Source: Ruegeria arenilitoris
Lineage (GTDB): Bacteria > Pseudomonadota > Alphaproteobacteria > Rhodobacterales > Rhodobacteraceae
Length of the DNA: 64,000 nt
Direction of reading: 5' to 3'
Assembly (NCBI RefSeq): GCF_013032855.1
Contig: NZ_WQDA01000001.1
Coordinates: forward strand, 193,501-257,500
Position numbers and translations under genes: made by a program. Below the pieces are notes generated by a model, which was given only the letters and a program-made list of their open reading frames with translations, was not told where the DNA came from and made no database searches. Positions 1 through 8,898 of this stretch are shown one piece after another (positions within the stretch are counted from its first letter, which is position 1; each line of letters opens with the position of its first letter).

Positions 1-1289
1 GAAACACCTCCTCCGATCAAGATCACCAGGAACTCCTCAATCGGGGGCAACAGCGTATCGGCGTTCTCAATCGTCTCTTCGGTCGAGACTGTCCGGAATG
101 CCTCAAACAGTGGAAGGGTGATTTCGCCTTCTACGCCATCGGGATGTTCGTCCAGAAACTGGCGCGCGCCCCAGTCAGGGTCTGTGAAGAATCTGTGATA
201 GTAGGTGCGGTCCAACCGATCTTTCTGGATTTCCAGACTTTCCGGGACAACGCCTCCGTCGCGGACGCCTTGATAGATTTCCATGATCTTGCCGTGGACC
301 TCGGGCCATGCGCTGGCTTCGACGGTCGCGCTCAGCGCGATCACGCCCTTGTTCTTGCCCACGACCACAAAGTCCGAACGTGGATCGTAAGATGCACGCA
401 TGGACTGGCGGATGACCCGAAACATCTCCGAGCCCTGATTGGCGCCGATGTAGTCAACAAGAAGGTTCGAGCCAAGCTGGTCCTGTGCGTTCGAAAACGC
501 CTTTGCATTGGCAAGCAGGATCAACATTTCGGATGCGTCGGGATCGGCGAGATGCACGATACCTTTGGGCAGGGCAAAGGGCGCCCCGTTCGCGCCCGTC
601 CACCCTTCGGCCCATTTGCTCAGGGCGCGCCCCAGCCGGAACCGCGCACCCGGCAGCGAATTGATCAATCGGACGGTGCGGCGCGTTACCTCTTCTTCCT
701 CTGATCTGAGGATGACCTGAGCAGGTCGTCCGAACTGAAAGTCGGTTTCAAGGGTTTCTTCGTCCGTGGCGGCAGGGTCGAATTCCAGATAATTGGTAAC
801 CTCGTTCAACACATCCGACGGCTGTCTGGTTCTGGTCGAGATAACTGGGCGAGACGTCTCAAGCTCTCGTGCGTACCAGTTTGGTGTGTATCGGGGTTCG
901 AGCAATACGTTCTCGAGGTGCACTAGGACTTCCGGGAAGACGTCGCTTGGCGCCGAGACGGTGAGCGTCAGGTTCTTGCCGCTTCTGCCGATTTTCTGTT
1001 CGACACCTTTCAGCTTCAGGAACGAACTGACTTCGTAGGATGAGCGGGTCGAGGTCCCACCTGTCACCACGCTCGCAATGGCGGCGGACATGGCGGCAGT
1101 GCGGTCCAGCGTCGGGTGGTCAATCGTCCACACCAGGGTCAGCGCGGACGTGTCGTTCTCAAGCGGAGAGAGCTCGACCAGTTTCGTTTCGCCTGCAGTC
1201 GCAATCAATTCCGCCTGTGCCCGCTCACCCGGCAGCAAGGTAAGCGCCGCAAAGAGAACTGCGAGAAGCCGGCCCTTGAAAACGCGCAT
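1..1289 (-). CDS. M16-family peptidase-like protein without HxxEH (partial, runs off window)
   Basis: I translated this frame by hand from an ATG at 1289 to base 1 without a stop, so the C-terminus lies outside the window. It opens with a signal peptide (MRVFKGRLLAVLFAAL, ending near ERAQA), so export to the periplasm is expected. The body resembles M16 peptidases (pitrilysin/insulinase fold), but the N-terminal region has no HxxEH zinc site. It follows the HxxEH-bearing M16 gene with one base between stop and start. Bacterial M16 proteins often work as an active/inactive pair, so this is probably the non-catalytic partner of the 1291-2583 product. That pairing is inference; the missing motif is seen directly. 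Confidence 0.85.
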   Translation of the reverse strand, partial: MRVFKGRLLAVLFAALTLLPGERAQAELIATAGETKLVELSPLENDTSALTLVWTIDHPTLDRTAAMSAAIASVVTGGTSTRSSYEVSSFLKLKGVEQKIGRSGKNLTLTVSAPSDVFPEVLVHLENVLLEPRYTPNWYARELETSRPVISTRTRQPSDVLNEVTNYLEFDPAATDEETLETDFQFGRPAQVILRSEEEEVTRRTVRLINSLPGARFRLGRALSKWAEGWTGANGAPFALPKGIVHLADPDASEMLILLANAKAFSNAQDQLGSNLLVDYIGANQGSEMFRVIRQSMRASYDPRSDFVVVGKNKGVIALSATVEASAWPEVHGKIMEIYQGVRDGGVVPESLEIQKDRLDRTYYHRFFTDPDWGARQFLDEHPDGVEGEITLPLFEAFRTVSTEETIENADTLLPPIEEFLVILIGGGV

Positions 1290-1290
1290 G

Positions 1291-2583
1291 TCAGTCGGCT
1301 TTCTCTGCAAGAACGAAAGATGTCGCCGAGGGCTGCAAGATTTTTTCCGCAAAATCGATAACTTCCTGATCTGTGGTGTTGCTCAGCGTTTCGGCAAAGA
1401 CCGACGGGCTGATGGGCGGGAATCCGTCGGCGGCGACGTTCTGCAGAAACCACAGAAAGGCCGAAGGACGGCGGGCCATGTTCTGGGACCAGACCACCTC
1501 CTTTTGACGGAGCTCATGAATTTCGTATTTGCTGATCGGCTCGTCCAGCAAGCCAGCCAAGGTTTCGGTCAGCAGATCCTTGGCTTCATCCACGCTGAAG
1601 CCGGGCATGAGTTGCAGGTCGATCACCAGTTCAACATCGGCATTCTTCGCAAAATACCAGTTGACGCCATGGTTGAGTATCCGCGTGTCCTCGTGGCGCA
1701 GGACCTTGGCGATCCGTTCGTTCAGGATCCCGCTTGCGATGAAGAACGCGCCTTGCATGTCGATGCTCGTGGAGCGGTCTTCGAATTCCACGAATTTTGC
1801 GAACAGCACGGTGTCGCGTTGCAACCGATCCGACTGCAGGCGCACGACGGACTGTTTCTCGGGATCCGGCTTTTGATCCAACCACGGTTTTTTCGGAGCG
1901 TCAGATGGTTCGGTATCGCCAAACACCCGCGCCACCAGTTCTTCGGCCCGGGCTGGTTCAATGTTTCCGGAGACAATCAACGTCACGTTGGACGGCACAT
2001 AGTGTTCCTTGTGAAACTGATAGGCCTTCTCGAGGCTCAGCTTGGGCAGATCCTCGACGGTGTTGTCTGCCCGGCCGCGCAAGGTGCCGTAGAGGTTTTG
2101 AAGTGCCATTCGGCTGAGCCAGCGAAACGGATATTGCCGTTCACGCAGCAAGGTTTCCCGCTGGACGATAGCGACTTCGCTCTCCGCAAATTTCCTGGAT
2201 ACGGATGGCGTGTCCAGAACGGCCCGGGAAAGCCGCAACAACATCTCCGCCTCGGATGGCAGCCCGGAATTCGTGTAAACGGTCGCGACATTGTGCGTGG
2301 TGGCGTAGATGTCGCGTTCACGCGGTTTTCTGAGAATGGTGGCGTCGGCCGAGAACGCGGCGAGATGCTCGGTCAGATGGGCTGTGCCGGACGGGTCCGG
2401 GTCGTCATACGACCCCGAAAGAACGATCAACTGAACATCCACGCGGTCGAAGGTGTCCACTGGAACCACATATGCCGCGTGCAGCCCGCCCTTCTGGGCA
2501 AGCGGAATGATGCTCTGAGCCTGAGCGGATCCGGAAAAAACCAAAAAGACGATCGACAAGAAAAATACGGCGGCGCGCATCAA
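1291..2583 (-). CDS. M16-family zinc metallopeptidase, periplasmic
   Basis: The protein is 430 aa with a clear signal peptide (MMRAAVFFLSIVFLVFSGSAQA). The inverted zinc motif HLTEH is at about residues 69-73, within GTAHLTEH, matching HxxEH of the M16 family; these bind zinc and supply the catalytic glutamate. The family cleaves small peptides or unfolded proteins inside a clamshell formed by two such domains. The protein is near the usual single-chain size for bacterial two-gene M16 systems. It is transcribed first, ahead of the motif-less homologue at 1-1289, with essentially no spacing, so the two are co-expressed. Substrate unknown. Confidence 0.9.
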   Translation of the reverse strand: MMRAAVFFLSIVFLVFSGSAQAQSIIPLAQKGGLHAAYVVPVDTFDRVDVQLIVLSGSYDDPDPSGTAHLTEHLAAFSADATILRKPRERDIYATTHNVATVYTNSGLPSEAEMLLRLSRAVLDTPSVSRKFAESEVAIVQRETLLRERQYPFRWLSRMALQNLYGTLRGRADNTVEDLPKLSLEKAYQFHKEHYVPSNVTLIVSGNIEPARAEELVARVFGDTEPSDAPKKPWLDQKPDPEKQSVVRLQSDRLQRDTVLFAKFVEFEDRSTSIDMQGAFFIASGILNERIAKVLRHEDTRILNHGVNWYFAKNADVELVIDLQLMPGFSVDEAKDLLTETLAGLLDEPISKYEIHELRQKEVVWSQNMARRPSAFLWFLQNVAADGFPPISPSVFAETLSNTTDQEVIDFAEKILQPSATSFVLAEKAD

Positions 2584-2819
2584 AATCCTTTGAACTATTA
2601 GATTTTTGCAGAAACGCCGGTCAACCGACGCTCAACCAAAGGGGTAACGGTTGCGTCAATGCTTGCGGGGCGCGGAGTGTTTTTCAAGTCGTAATAGGCA
2701 TCGCAAGTCGGGGTGTGCTTCTGGGGCTGCGGGCGGGGCTTGCTGGGGCGAACAACTGGATCACGTCAGACCAAGGTCTGTGGTGCGGTTTTCGATTGTG
2801 GGTCATAGTCGGGACCACA

Positions 2820-4223
2820 ATGAGGACGAAAGTTGCTGAGCTGACGATTGGGAGTTGGTCGTTGTCGCGAGTTTTTCTTGCGGCAAGCATCCTTGTGATG
2901 GGATCTGCAACCGCGATCGTCGGTGTGTGGGTTTCAAATCGAATCCAGAATGCGGTCGTGCAGAACTCGGCCAATTCGGCGGCGCTGTATATGGAAAGCA
3001 TCGTCTCACCTCTCAGCCAGGAACTGGCGTTGGGTGACCGCCTGTCCGAGCAGGCGAGGCGGGCGCTGGACGAGATTTTCATGACCCAGCCGATGCGCGA
3101 TCGTATCGTATCATACAAGTTCTGGAAGCAGGGTGGTGTGGTCGTACACGCCTCGGACACAAGCATCATCGGTAACCGTTTCGAGCCGACGGGTGACCTT
3201 CAGCGCGCCTGGATCGGCGAAATCTCGGGCTCGTTCGAGGAACTGGATCACGATGAAAGCGCTGCCGAAGCGGCCTTGGGGATACCGCTGCTCGAGGTCT
3301 ACAGCCCCATTCGTGAACTGTGGTCCGGTGAAATCATTGCCGTGGCCGAGTTCTATGAAAGGGCCGATCAATTGGAGATGGATCTGGCAAAAGCCAGGCG
3401 CACAAGCTGGTTGGTGGTCGGTTCCGCCTTTCTGGCAAGCACGGTTGTCCTTTTTTGCATCGTTGCGATCGGGGACAACACTATCCGGCGGCAGGCGAGG
3501 CTATTGAAGAAACGGCTGGCGGAAAGCGAAAGGATGGCGGCGCAGAATGCGATGCTGCGGTCGCGGGTGGTCGAGGCCTCGGGGCGGTATGCCGCGCAGA
3601 CGGACCGGTTTCTGAAGAAACTCGGCGCCGAACTTCATGACGGCCCGGCGCAGTACCTTTCACTTGCCGCCCTTCGGTTGGAGGCCGCGTTTTCGGACAA
3701 ATCCCCAAAACCGAAGGAGGCCGAGGAAATCCAGCAGTCGCTGCAGAAGTCCTTGACCGAAATCCGCGCGCTGTCCCGGGGGCTGTCTGCGCCCGACATC
3801 GACAACCTGACCTTGATTGATGTCGTGAAAAGAGCGGTCGAGGACCACGCGGAGCACAGCCCGTTGCGGCCTGAAATCTCGTTTCATGGCAGTGACATGC
3901 CGAATTTGTCGGTGTCTGACAAACTGTGCGTTTTCCGCTTTCTTCAGGAAACACTCTCGAATACCGCGCGATATGCCCCGCAGTCCCGCTGCAGCGTCAC
4001 CTGCCATGTTCGCGACGATTGCATTGTCATTCAAGTCAAGGACGATGGACCCGGCTTTGATCCTTTGGACGGTTCTGTTCTGCGCGATGATGGCGGCCAG
4101 GGGCTGCTGGGGCTGCGCGATCGGGTCGAAAGCATCGGCGGCAGGTTTCAGGTCTCGTCCAGTCCCGGCCAGGGCACCACCGTCGAAATGACCCTGTTTC
4201 CCAACAAAACGAGCTCACCATGA
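2820..4223 (+). CDS. Two-component sensor histidine kinase (HisKA_3/NarL type)
   Basis: The frame is open from 2715, but the ATG at 2820 (MRTKVAELTIG) is the better start because the first membrane segment follows it directly. The layout is a TM helix near the N-terminus, a periplasmic sensor region, a second TM (VVGSAFLASTVVLFCIVAIG), then a cytoplasmic kinase. The phosphoacceptor box is ELHDGPAQ, typical of HisKA_3 kinases. The ATP-binding domain has the N box ETLSNTARYAPQS and G boxes DDGPGFDP and GQGLLGLRDRV. Its stop overlaps the start of the LuxR-type regulator by four bases, so that protein is its partner. The signal sensed cannot be deduced. Confidence 0.93.
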   Translation: MRTKVAELTIGSWSLSRVFLAASILVMGSATAIVGVWVSNRIQNAVVQNSANSAALYMESIVSPLSQELALGDRLSEQARRALDEIFMTQPMRDRIVSYKFWKQGGVVVHASDTSIIGNRFEPTGDLQRAWIGEISGSFEELDHDESAAEAALGIPLLEVYSPIRELWSGEIIAVAEFYERADQLEMDLAKARRTSWLVVGSAFLASTVVLFCIVAIGDNTIRRQARLLKKRLAESERMAAQNAMLRSRVVEASGRYAAQTDRFLKKLGAELHDGPAQYLSLAALRLEAAFSDKSPKPKEAEEIQQSLQKSLTEIRALSRGLSAPDIDNLTLIDVVKRAVEDHAEHSPLRPEISFHGSDMPNLSVSDKLCVFRFLQETLSNTARYAPQSRCSVTCHVRDDCIVIQVKDDGPGFDPLDGSVLRDDGGQGLLGLRDRVESIGGRFQVSSSPGQGTTVEMTLFPNKTSSP

Positions 4224-4876
4224 CCAAGACACTTGTCATAGCAGATGATCATCCGATTTTCCGGGATGGGCTGCGGCGGACCTTGGATGAAGCAGAAGGG
4301 TTCGAAGTTCTCGCGGCCGGATCCAGCGCCGACGAGGCTGTTGCGCTTGTCGCTCAGCACCAGCCCGACGTCGCAATTCTCGATCTCTCGATGCCCGGAG
4401 GTGGGATCAACGCGACACGCCGGATCGCCGCAATGAAAAAACCGCCCTGCATCGCGATTCTGACGGTTTCGGAGAACAGCAGCGATGTTGCCGATGCACT
4501 CGAGGCCGGAGCGATTGGATACATTGTCAAAGGCGTAACCGCGAGCGAACTGACCGCCTCCCTGCGCAGCATCGCCGCGGGGGAGGGGTTCGTTTCGCCG
4601 GGGCTGGCTTCGCGGGTACTGCTTCAGATCAACAACGACGCAAGCCCTGCGAACAGCAGCGATGTCCTGGATGATCTCACGCATCGCGAAGAGGAGATAC
4701 TCAGGCGCGTGGCCAAGGGTTTGAGCAATCGCGAGATCGCCGTGGAACTGGATCTTCAGGAAAAGACCGTGAAACACTATATGACGGCGATCCTGTCCAA
4801 GCTGCACGCGCGGAACCGGGTCGAGGCCGCGCTTATCGCGCACGACGCGTGGGGCAAGAAAAACAAGCCCGCATAG
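4220..4876 (+). CDS. NarL/FixJ-family response regulator
   Basis: The protein is 218 aa. It has an N-terminal receiver with acidic residues in VIADDHPIFRDG, a phosphoacceptor Asp in VAILDLSMPGGG and a conserved Lys in GYIVKGVT. The C-terminal LuxR-type HTH reads LTHREEEILRRVAKGLSNREIAVELDL, here split for length: LTHREEEILRRVAKG then LSNREIAVELDL. It is translationally coupled to the upstream kinase by an ATGA overlap, so the two form a cognate pair. Targets are not evident; the next genes downstream point the other way. Confidence 0.95.
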   Translation: MTKTLVIADDHPIFRDGLRRTLDEAEGFEVLAAGSSADEAVALVAQHQPDVAILDLSMPGGGINATRRIAAMKKPPCIAILTVSENSSDVADALEAGAIGYIVKGVTASELTASLRSIAAGEGFVSPGLASRVLLQINNDASPANSSDVLDDLTHREEEILRRVAKGLSNREIAVELDLQEKTVKHYMTAILSKLHARNRVEAALIAHDAWGKKNKPA

Positions 4877-4891
4877 CCTGTGAACGCCGAA

Positions 4892-4916
4892 ACGGCCTCT
4901 CCGACCGAGAGACCGT
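4892..4916 (+). terminator. Hairpin between convergent genes (possible bidirectional terminator)
   Basis: An inverted repeat ACGG.CTCTC/GAGAG.CCGT with a 5-nt loop lies 16 bases after the regulator stop and before the convergent Asp-rich gene. There is no T-run, so factor-independent termination is uncertain. Confidence 0.35.
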
Positions 4917-4937
4917 CCGGGAAATTCGCGCTGTTCG

Positions 4938-5666
4938 TCAGTTCGCGACCGATTGCAGCCTCCGGATGTCTGCGGCCGTGGCTGTTCTTTCCACAACGGT
5001 CCGGTTGAAGGGGTCTTTCAGCTCGTAGCGCCCGAACTCGATCTCTTCTTTCCAGCCGTTGGCGTAGTTGACTTCGATGTTGTTGCCTTGACGTTCGATC
5101 TTTGTGGGGCGGCTTCCGGCCGTACCACCTTGCCCGGATGCGCTTACATTCTTGATCGAAATGCCGTTCGCCAGGGAACGAAGCCTTGAGATATCGGCAC
5201 CTGTGGCTGGCCGTTCCTCAACGGTCCGATTCTGAGCATTCTTTCTCTCGTATCTGCCGTTTTCGATTTCTTCCTTTGTTCCGTCCGCATAGCGAACTTC
5301 GATCCCGTTCGCAGTTGTCTCGACCTTGGTTATGCCGGCCGACCCGGTCGCGGCGCTTCCGGATTGCGACGATCCCTTTTTGCTGCCGCTGCGACTTGAT
5401 CGATCGTCGTCATCGTCGTCGTCATCATCCCGATCATCATCGTCGTCGTCATCCCGGTCGTCGTCATCATCGTCCCGATCGTCATCGTCATCATCGTCGT
5501 CCCGACCGCTGCCACTCTTGCCTTTGCCGCTTTTCGCAAACGCGTAAGCGGGCTCAAGCTGTAAGCCGCCCTCGGTGCTGAACTTGGGAGTGTATGGCGC
5601 CGCCGAAATCAACGTCGCCAGTGCCACAGTGCTGAGAAGTTGTCCCAGTTTCCGGTTCGCAATCAT
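4938..5666 (-). CDS. Secreted Asp-rich protein with two tandem repeats of one domain
   Basis: The protein is 242 aa. A signal-like N-terminus (MIANRKLGQLLSTVALATLISA) follows a strong AAAGGAGG ribosome site. Residues about 55-95 are almost pure Asp broken by single Arg residues, a strongly acidic segment that could bind calcium or other cations. The C-terminal half holds two copies of one domain of about 54 residues (about 114-167 and 189-242), each containing IEV.YA.G.KEEIE.GRYE, then NRTV.ER.AT..DI.RL.S.AN. I do not recognise a named function. Secretion and cation binding are inferences from composition; the duplication is seen directly. Confidence 0.85.
   Translation of the reverse strand: MIANRKLGQLLSTVALATLISAAPYTPKFSTEGGLQLEPAYAFAKSGKGKSGSGRDDDDDDDDRDDDDDDRDDDDDDDRDDDDDDDDDRSSRSGSKKGSSQSGSAATGSAGITKVETTANGIEVRYADGTKEEIENGRYERKNAQNRTVEERPATGADISRLRSLANGISIKNVSASGQGGTAGSRPTKIERQGNNIEVNYANGWKEEIEFGRYELKDPFNRTVVERTATAADIRRLQSVAN
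5400..5503 (-). repeat. GAT/GAC low-complexity tract encoding poly-Asp/Arg
   Basis: A trinucleotide-like tract of GAT and GAC codons punctuated by Arg codons codes the acidic region of the secreted protein. Such tracts change length by slippage, but the mixed GAT/GAC use limits this. Confidence 0.8.
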
Positions 5667-5866
5667 TTCAGCCTCCTTTGCTGTTCGACAAATGTCTGGT
5701 TGTCGAAGGGAGGCTAAAGCGGGTTGGATCCGTCCACATCGGGCTTAGGTCTGACGAATTTCCAACCAAACGTCCGAAGGGGGAAGCAAAAGGCACAAGG
5801 TGCCAAGATCACGTCGACTGGCGAACCGCCAAGGCTCGTAGGTTGCCGGGGGATGTGGGCGTCGGC

Positions 5867-6775
5867 TCAGTCTGTTGTGGCGTCGTTGGCCGGTACCGGA
5901 ACAACCTTGAGATATGCGGCAATCGCCAACCGGTCCTCATCGGACAGACGGGAAGTGTTCTCGATGACCTCGGCCATCTCTCCGCCGGCGCTGTCATAGT
6001 CCGGAGTGAAACCGGACTTCAGATATTCGGCGATGTCGGCTTCGGACCAATCCAGGTGGTTGGTGGTCAGGCCGGGGATGCGCCCTTTTCCGCTGGGATT
6101 TGGCGCACCCGTCAGCCATTGATCCCGGCTCAAGCCGCCAAGGCCATCTCTGGGCGTGTGGCACTCGGCGCAATGGCCCAAGGCTTCGACCAGGTAGCGT
6201 CCGCGCTGCTGCTGCACATCAAGATCACCGTCCACCACCCACCCTGGTTCAAGGTAGAGAAGCTTCCAGCCGCCCAAACTTCGCCGGATGTTGAAGGGGA
6301 AACCGACCTCATGCGCGATACTTTCCTGCGAGGCGGCCGGCAGGGTGCCGAGGAATGCGTGCAGCGACACGACATCCTCCGGCGTCATGTTCGTATAGGT
6401 CGTGTAAGGGAAGGCCGGGTAATAGTGCTGCCCGGCCGGCCCGGTTCCGTAGATCAGGGCATCCGCCAGTTCCAGCGCCGACCATGACCCAATCCCGGCT
6501 TCTGGGTCGCTGGATATGTTCGGAGCTATGAACGTACCGAAATCTGTCTCGAACCGGCGTCCGCCCGCCAGCACCAGCTTTTCCTCACCCTCGGAGTTCG
6601 GCGCTGAATGGCACGAGGCGCATCCGGCCGCAAAGAACACGGTCTCGCCCCTGACAAGATCAGGGGCAATACCGTCCAACTCGGCCGGATCGACGTGTTG
6701 CGGTCGGGTCAGAATCAGACCGGTCAGCCCGGCCACGACCGCGACGCCCGCGGCAATCGACAGAAGCCGCCGCAC
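5867..6775 (-). CDS. Di-haem cytochrome c, membrane-anchored
   Basis: There are two haem c sites, CASCH and CAECH, in the arrangement of the cytochrome subunits that accept electrons from membrane dehydrogenases (ALGHCAECHTPRD is typical). One hydrophobic N-terminal segment (LLSIAAGVAVVAGLTGLIL) acts as anchor or signal. The reading frame is open up to 6838, but that extension overlaps the cytochrome c' gene; a GTG at 6775, 14 bases past that gene's stop with AAGG upstream, puts the hydrophobic segment at the N-terminus and is preferred. Co-transcription with the cytochrome c' gene is likely. No dehydrogenase subunit is adjacent, so the electron donor is unknown. Confidence 0.85.
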   Translation of the reverse strand: MRRLLSIAAGVAVVAGLTGLILTRPQHVDPAELDGIAPDLVRGETVFFAAGCASCHSAPNSEGEEKLVLAGGRRFETDFGTFIAPNISSDPEAGIGSWSALELADALIYGTGPAGQHYYPAFPYTTYTNMTPEDVVSLHAFLGTLPAASQESIAHEVGFPFNIRRSLGGWKLLYLEPGWVVDGDLDVQQQRGRYLVEALGHCAECHTPRDGLGGLSRDQWLTGAPNPSGKGRIPGLTTNHLDWSEADIAEYLKSGFTPDYDSAGGEMAEVIENTSRLSDEDRLAIAAYLKVVPVPANDATTD

Positions 6776-6788
6776 CGTCAGGGCCTTG

Positions 6789-7256
6789 TCAGTTCTTTGG
6801 GGCTCTGAAAGCCTTGTGACATGCCGAACAGGCTCCACCCAATGGTCCCATCGCTGCTTTCAGCGCTTCGACATCTTGCCCGGCGGCGGCCTGCATCGCA
6901 ACCGCGGCTTCAGCCATTGCCTTGCCCTTGGCGCTGACATCCGGGAAGTTCTCCCAGATCGCCGGAAGCGCACGAGAAGATGGGTCGGAGACATTGTCGG
7001 ACCCGGCTGGCCACATGGCCGACTGATCGATCTGCGTCACGGCAACTAGGTTGTTGGCCGCGCGCGTCGCGGCCTCGGCGTTGTATTCCACCTCGCCCTT
7101 GGCCATGCCGCCAAGCGTGCCCAGATTGAACGCATACAGCTGCATGACGGCCTTCCGCGCCTTGACGGCCGGGTTTTCGCTTTCCTGGGCTACGGCCGTG
7201 CCAATTACGGCCACAGAAATCAAACTCGCCGCAAGGATTGAGAATTTCTTGATCAT
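6789..7256 (-). CDS. Cytochrome c' / c556 family protein
   Basis: The protein is 155 aa with a cleavable signal peptide (MIKKFSILAASLISVAVIGTAVA). A single C-terminal haem site, CSACHKAFR, is followed by a basic residue, the layout of the four-helix-bundle cytochrome c' family (PF01322). These periplasmic proteins bind haem through the C-terminal CxxCH and may bind NO or carry electrons. The start has a GGGAGAG site upstream. It is the first gene of a two-cytochrome unit and diverges from the LysR gene at 7343, a likely regulator. Confidence 0.92.
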   Translation of the reverse strand: MIKKFSILAASLISVAVIGTAVAQESENPAVKARKAVMQLYAFNLGTLGGMAKGEVEYNAEAATRAANNLVAVTQIDQSAMWPAGSDNVSDPSSRALPAIWENFPDVSAKGKAMAEAAVAMQAAAGQDVEALKAAMGPLGGACSACHKAFRAPKN

Positions 7257-7342
7257 GGTATCTCTCCCACATGAATGTGCCGAATGGTAACTTGATCGAA
7301 ATTTCTTGTAATTGTTTATTTCTCTGCGTTTCTTGTTAACTT
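7257..7342. promoter_or_regulatory. Divergent promoter region between cytochrome c' and LysR genes
   Basis: The 86-bp gap separates two divergent starts. It contains a perfect inverted repeat CACAT-GA-ATGTG at 7268-7279 and two TTCTTGT repeats (near 7302 and 7330). These are candidate sites for the adjacent LysR protein; this assignment is inference from position. Confidence 0.4.
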
Positions 7343-8188
7343 ATGAACAATCAAAACTGGGATGACATCCGATACGCACTCGCCGTAAGCCGGCACGGCT
7401 CGTTGAATGCAGCGGCCACAGCGCTGGGCGTGACCCATGCAACGGTGCTGCGCAGGGTGGCCGCGTTTGAACGACGCCATGGGTGCGTGATCTTTCAAAA
7501 GAACCCGACGGGCTACAGCACGCTGCCCGAGGCCCGGGCCATTCTTTCTGCCATGGAAAATGTCGAGGATGCGGTGCTTTCGGTTGAACGGGCAATCGTG
7601 GGCGCGGACCGTTCGCCGACCGGGCGGGTGCGGATTGCCTCGACCGACAGCCTTTGCCAGCTTGTTTTGCCCGGGATACTGAACCGCATTTCTGCGCTTT
7701 ATCCGGGTCTGGAGCTGAGTCTGCTGAGCGGGAACAATCACCATGACCTGTCGCGGCTGACCGCGGACATTGCCGTGCGTCCATCAATCCGCCTGGGCGA
7801 AGACTTGGTGGGCGAGCGCGCTGGCGCGTTGGCCTTCGGGGTCTACGACGATGGGTCCTCCTACCGAAAATGGATGCGTTTGGATGGGGCGCTGAGCGGT
7901 TCGGTCCCGGCCAGATGGATGGCCGAACATGTGCGGGATGAAGACACCACCATCGGCGCGGACAGTTTCCTTGTGCTCCAGCAGATGGCTGCGACAGGCG
8001 TCGGCAAGGCGTTTCTGCCGACGTTCATCGGTGATGCGGACCCGCGGTTGCGGCGGGCGCCGGACATGGATCCGGAAATCGAGGTTCCTCTGTGGGTAGC
8101 CACGCTTGAAGAGATTGCGCGGACGCCGCGGTTTGCCGTCGTGCAGCGGGCTTTGGTGGAATACCTGCCCGAAGCACTGGGCCGGTAA
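7343..8188 (+). CDS. LysR-family transcriptional regulator
   Basis: The protein is 281 aa. The N-terminal winged HTH (WDDIRYALAVSRHGS, then LNAAATALGVTHATVLRRV) is typical of LysR proteins, followed by a periplasmic-binding-like effector domain. It diverges from the two cytochrome genes with only 86 bp between, which suggests it controls them. It ends 3 bases from the end of the convergent urtE gene. Confidence 0.93.
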   Translation: MNNQNWDDIRYALAVSRHGSLNAAATALGVTHATVLRRVAAFERRHGCVIFQKNPTGYSTLPEARAILSAMENVEDAVLSVERAIVGADRSPTGRVRIASTDSLCQLVLPGILNRISALYPGLELSLLSGNNHHDLSRLTADIAVRPSIRLGEDLVGERAGALAFGVYDDGSSYRKWMRLDGALSGSVPARWMAEHVRDEDTTIGADSFLVLQQMAATGVGKAFLPTFIGDADPRLRRAPDMDPEIEVPLWVATLEEIARTPRFAVVQRALVEYLPEALGR

Positions 8189-8190
8189 GA

Positions 8191-8898
8191 TCAAACCGAA
8201 ACGGCCGCCTTGAGCTGCTGCTGACCAAGTTCGGATTTTGATCCTTTCAGGAATGGCGACCCGCGTTCCAGCACCAGAAAACTGTCGCCTAGGGAATACG
8301 CGAAATCAAAATACTGCTCGACCAGGACAATCGCCATCTCACCTTGATCGCGCAGCAGGCGGATGACTTCGCCGATCTGCTTGATGATGTTGGGCTGGAT
8401 GCCCTCGGTTGGTTCATCCAGCAAAAGCAGCTTGGGTTTCGTGATCAACGCCCGCGCAATCGCAAGCTGCTGCTGCTGACCTCCTGACAGATCACCGCCG
8501 CGTCGTGAGAGGAACTCTTTGAGAATAGGGAACAGCTCGAAGATGTAGTCAGGTATCCTGTGTTCGCTGCGGGGCAGGCAGGCAAAACCGGTTTCCAGGT
8601 TCTCGCGGACCGTCAGAAACGGAAAGATTTCTCGTCCTTGCGGAACATAAGCCACACCTTTTCGAGCCAGCTCATAGGATGTGGCCTTGCTGATCTCCTC
8701 GCCGCCAAGCCGGTATTCACCGCCGCTGCGGGGGTGCGTTCCGGAGATGGCTTTCAACAGGCTGGTCTTGCCGACGCCGTTGGTGCCCATCACGCAGGTG
8801 ACCTGACCCTGACGCGCGGTGATGTCGATCCCGCTCAGGATCTGGCTGCCGCCGTAGTGCAGGGACAGGTCCGAGATTTCCAGAAGCTCAGCGGCCAA
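8191..8898 (-). CDS. urtE: Urea ABC transporter ATP-binding subunit UrtE
   Basis: This is one of the two ATPases of the urea importer. Walker A is GTNGVGKTS, the signature LSGGQQQQLAIARAL and Walker B LLLLDEPTEGI. The start is debatable: the frame is open to a TTG at 8910, but a TTG at 8898 follows a GAGGTG site and is preferred. The start overlaps the end of urtD, which supports coupling. It is the last gene of urtABCDE. The family usually serves high-affinity urea uptake under nitrogen limitation. Confidence 0.93.
   Translation of the reverse strand: MAAELLEISDLSLHYGGSQILSGIDITARQGQVTCVMGTNGVGKTSLLKAISGTHPRSGGEYRLGGEEISKATSYELARKGVAYVPQGREIFPFLTVRENLETGFACLPRSEHRIPDYIFELFPILKEFLSRRGGDLSGGQQQQLAIARALITKPKLLLLDEPTEGIQPNIIKQIGEVIRLLRDQGEMAIVLVEQYFDFAYSLGDSFLVLERGSPFLKGSKSELGQQQLKAAVSV

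Noticed and set aside
1078..2601. A 507-codon plus-strand frame opposite the M16 gene
   Set aside because: Antisense shadow without a ribosome site or recognisable domain; the minus strand encodes a signal peptide and HxxEH.
5326..5547. A Ser-rich plus-strand ORF opposite the Asp-rich tract
   Set aside because: It is the complement of GAT/GAC codons; the minus strand has the signal sequence and ribosome site.
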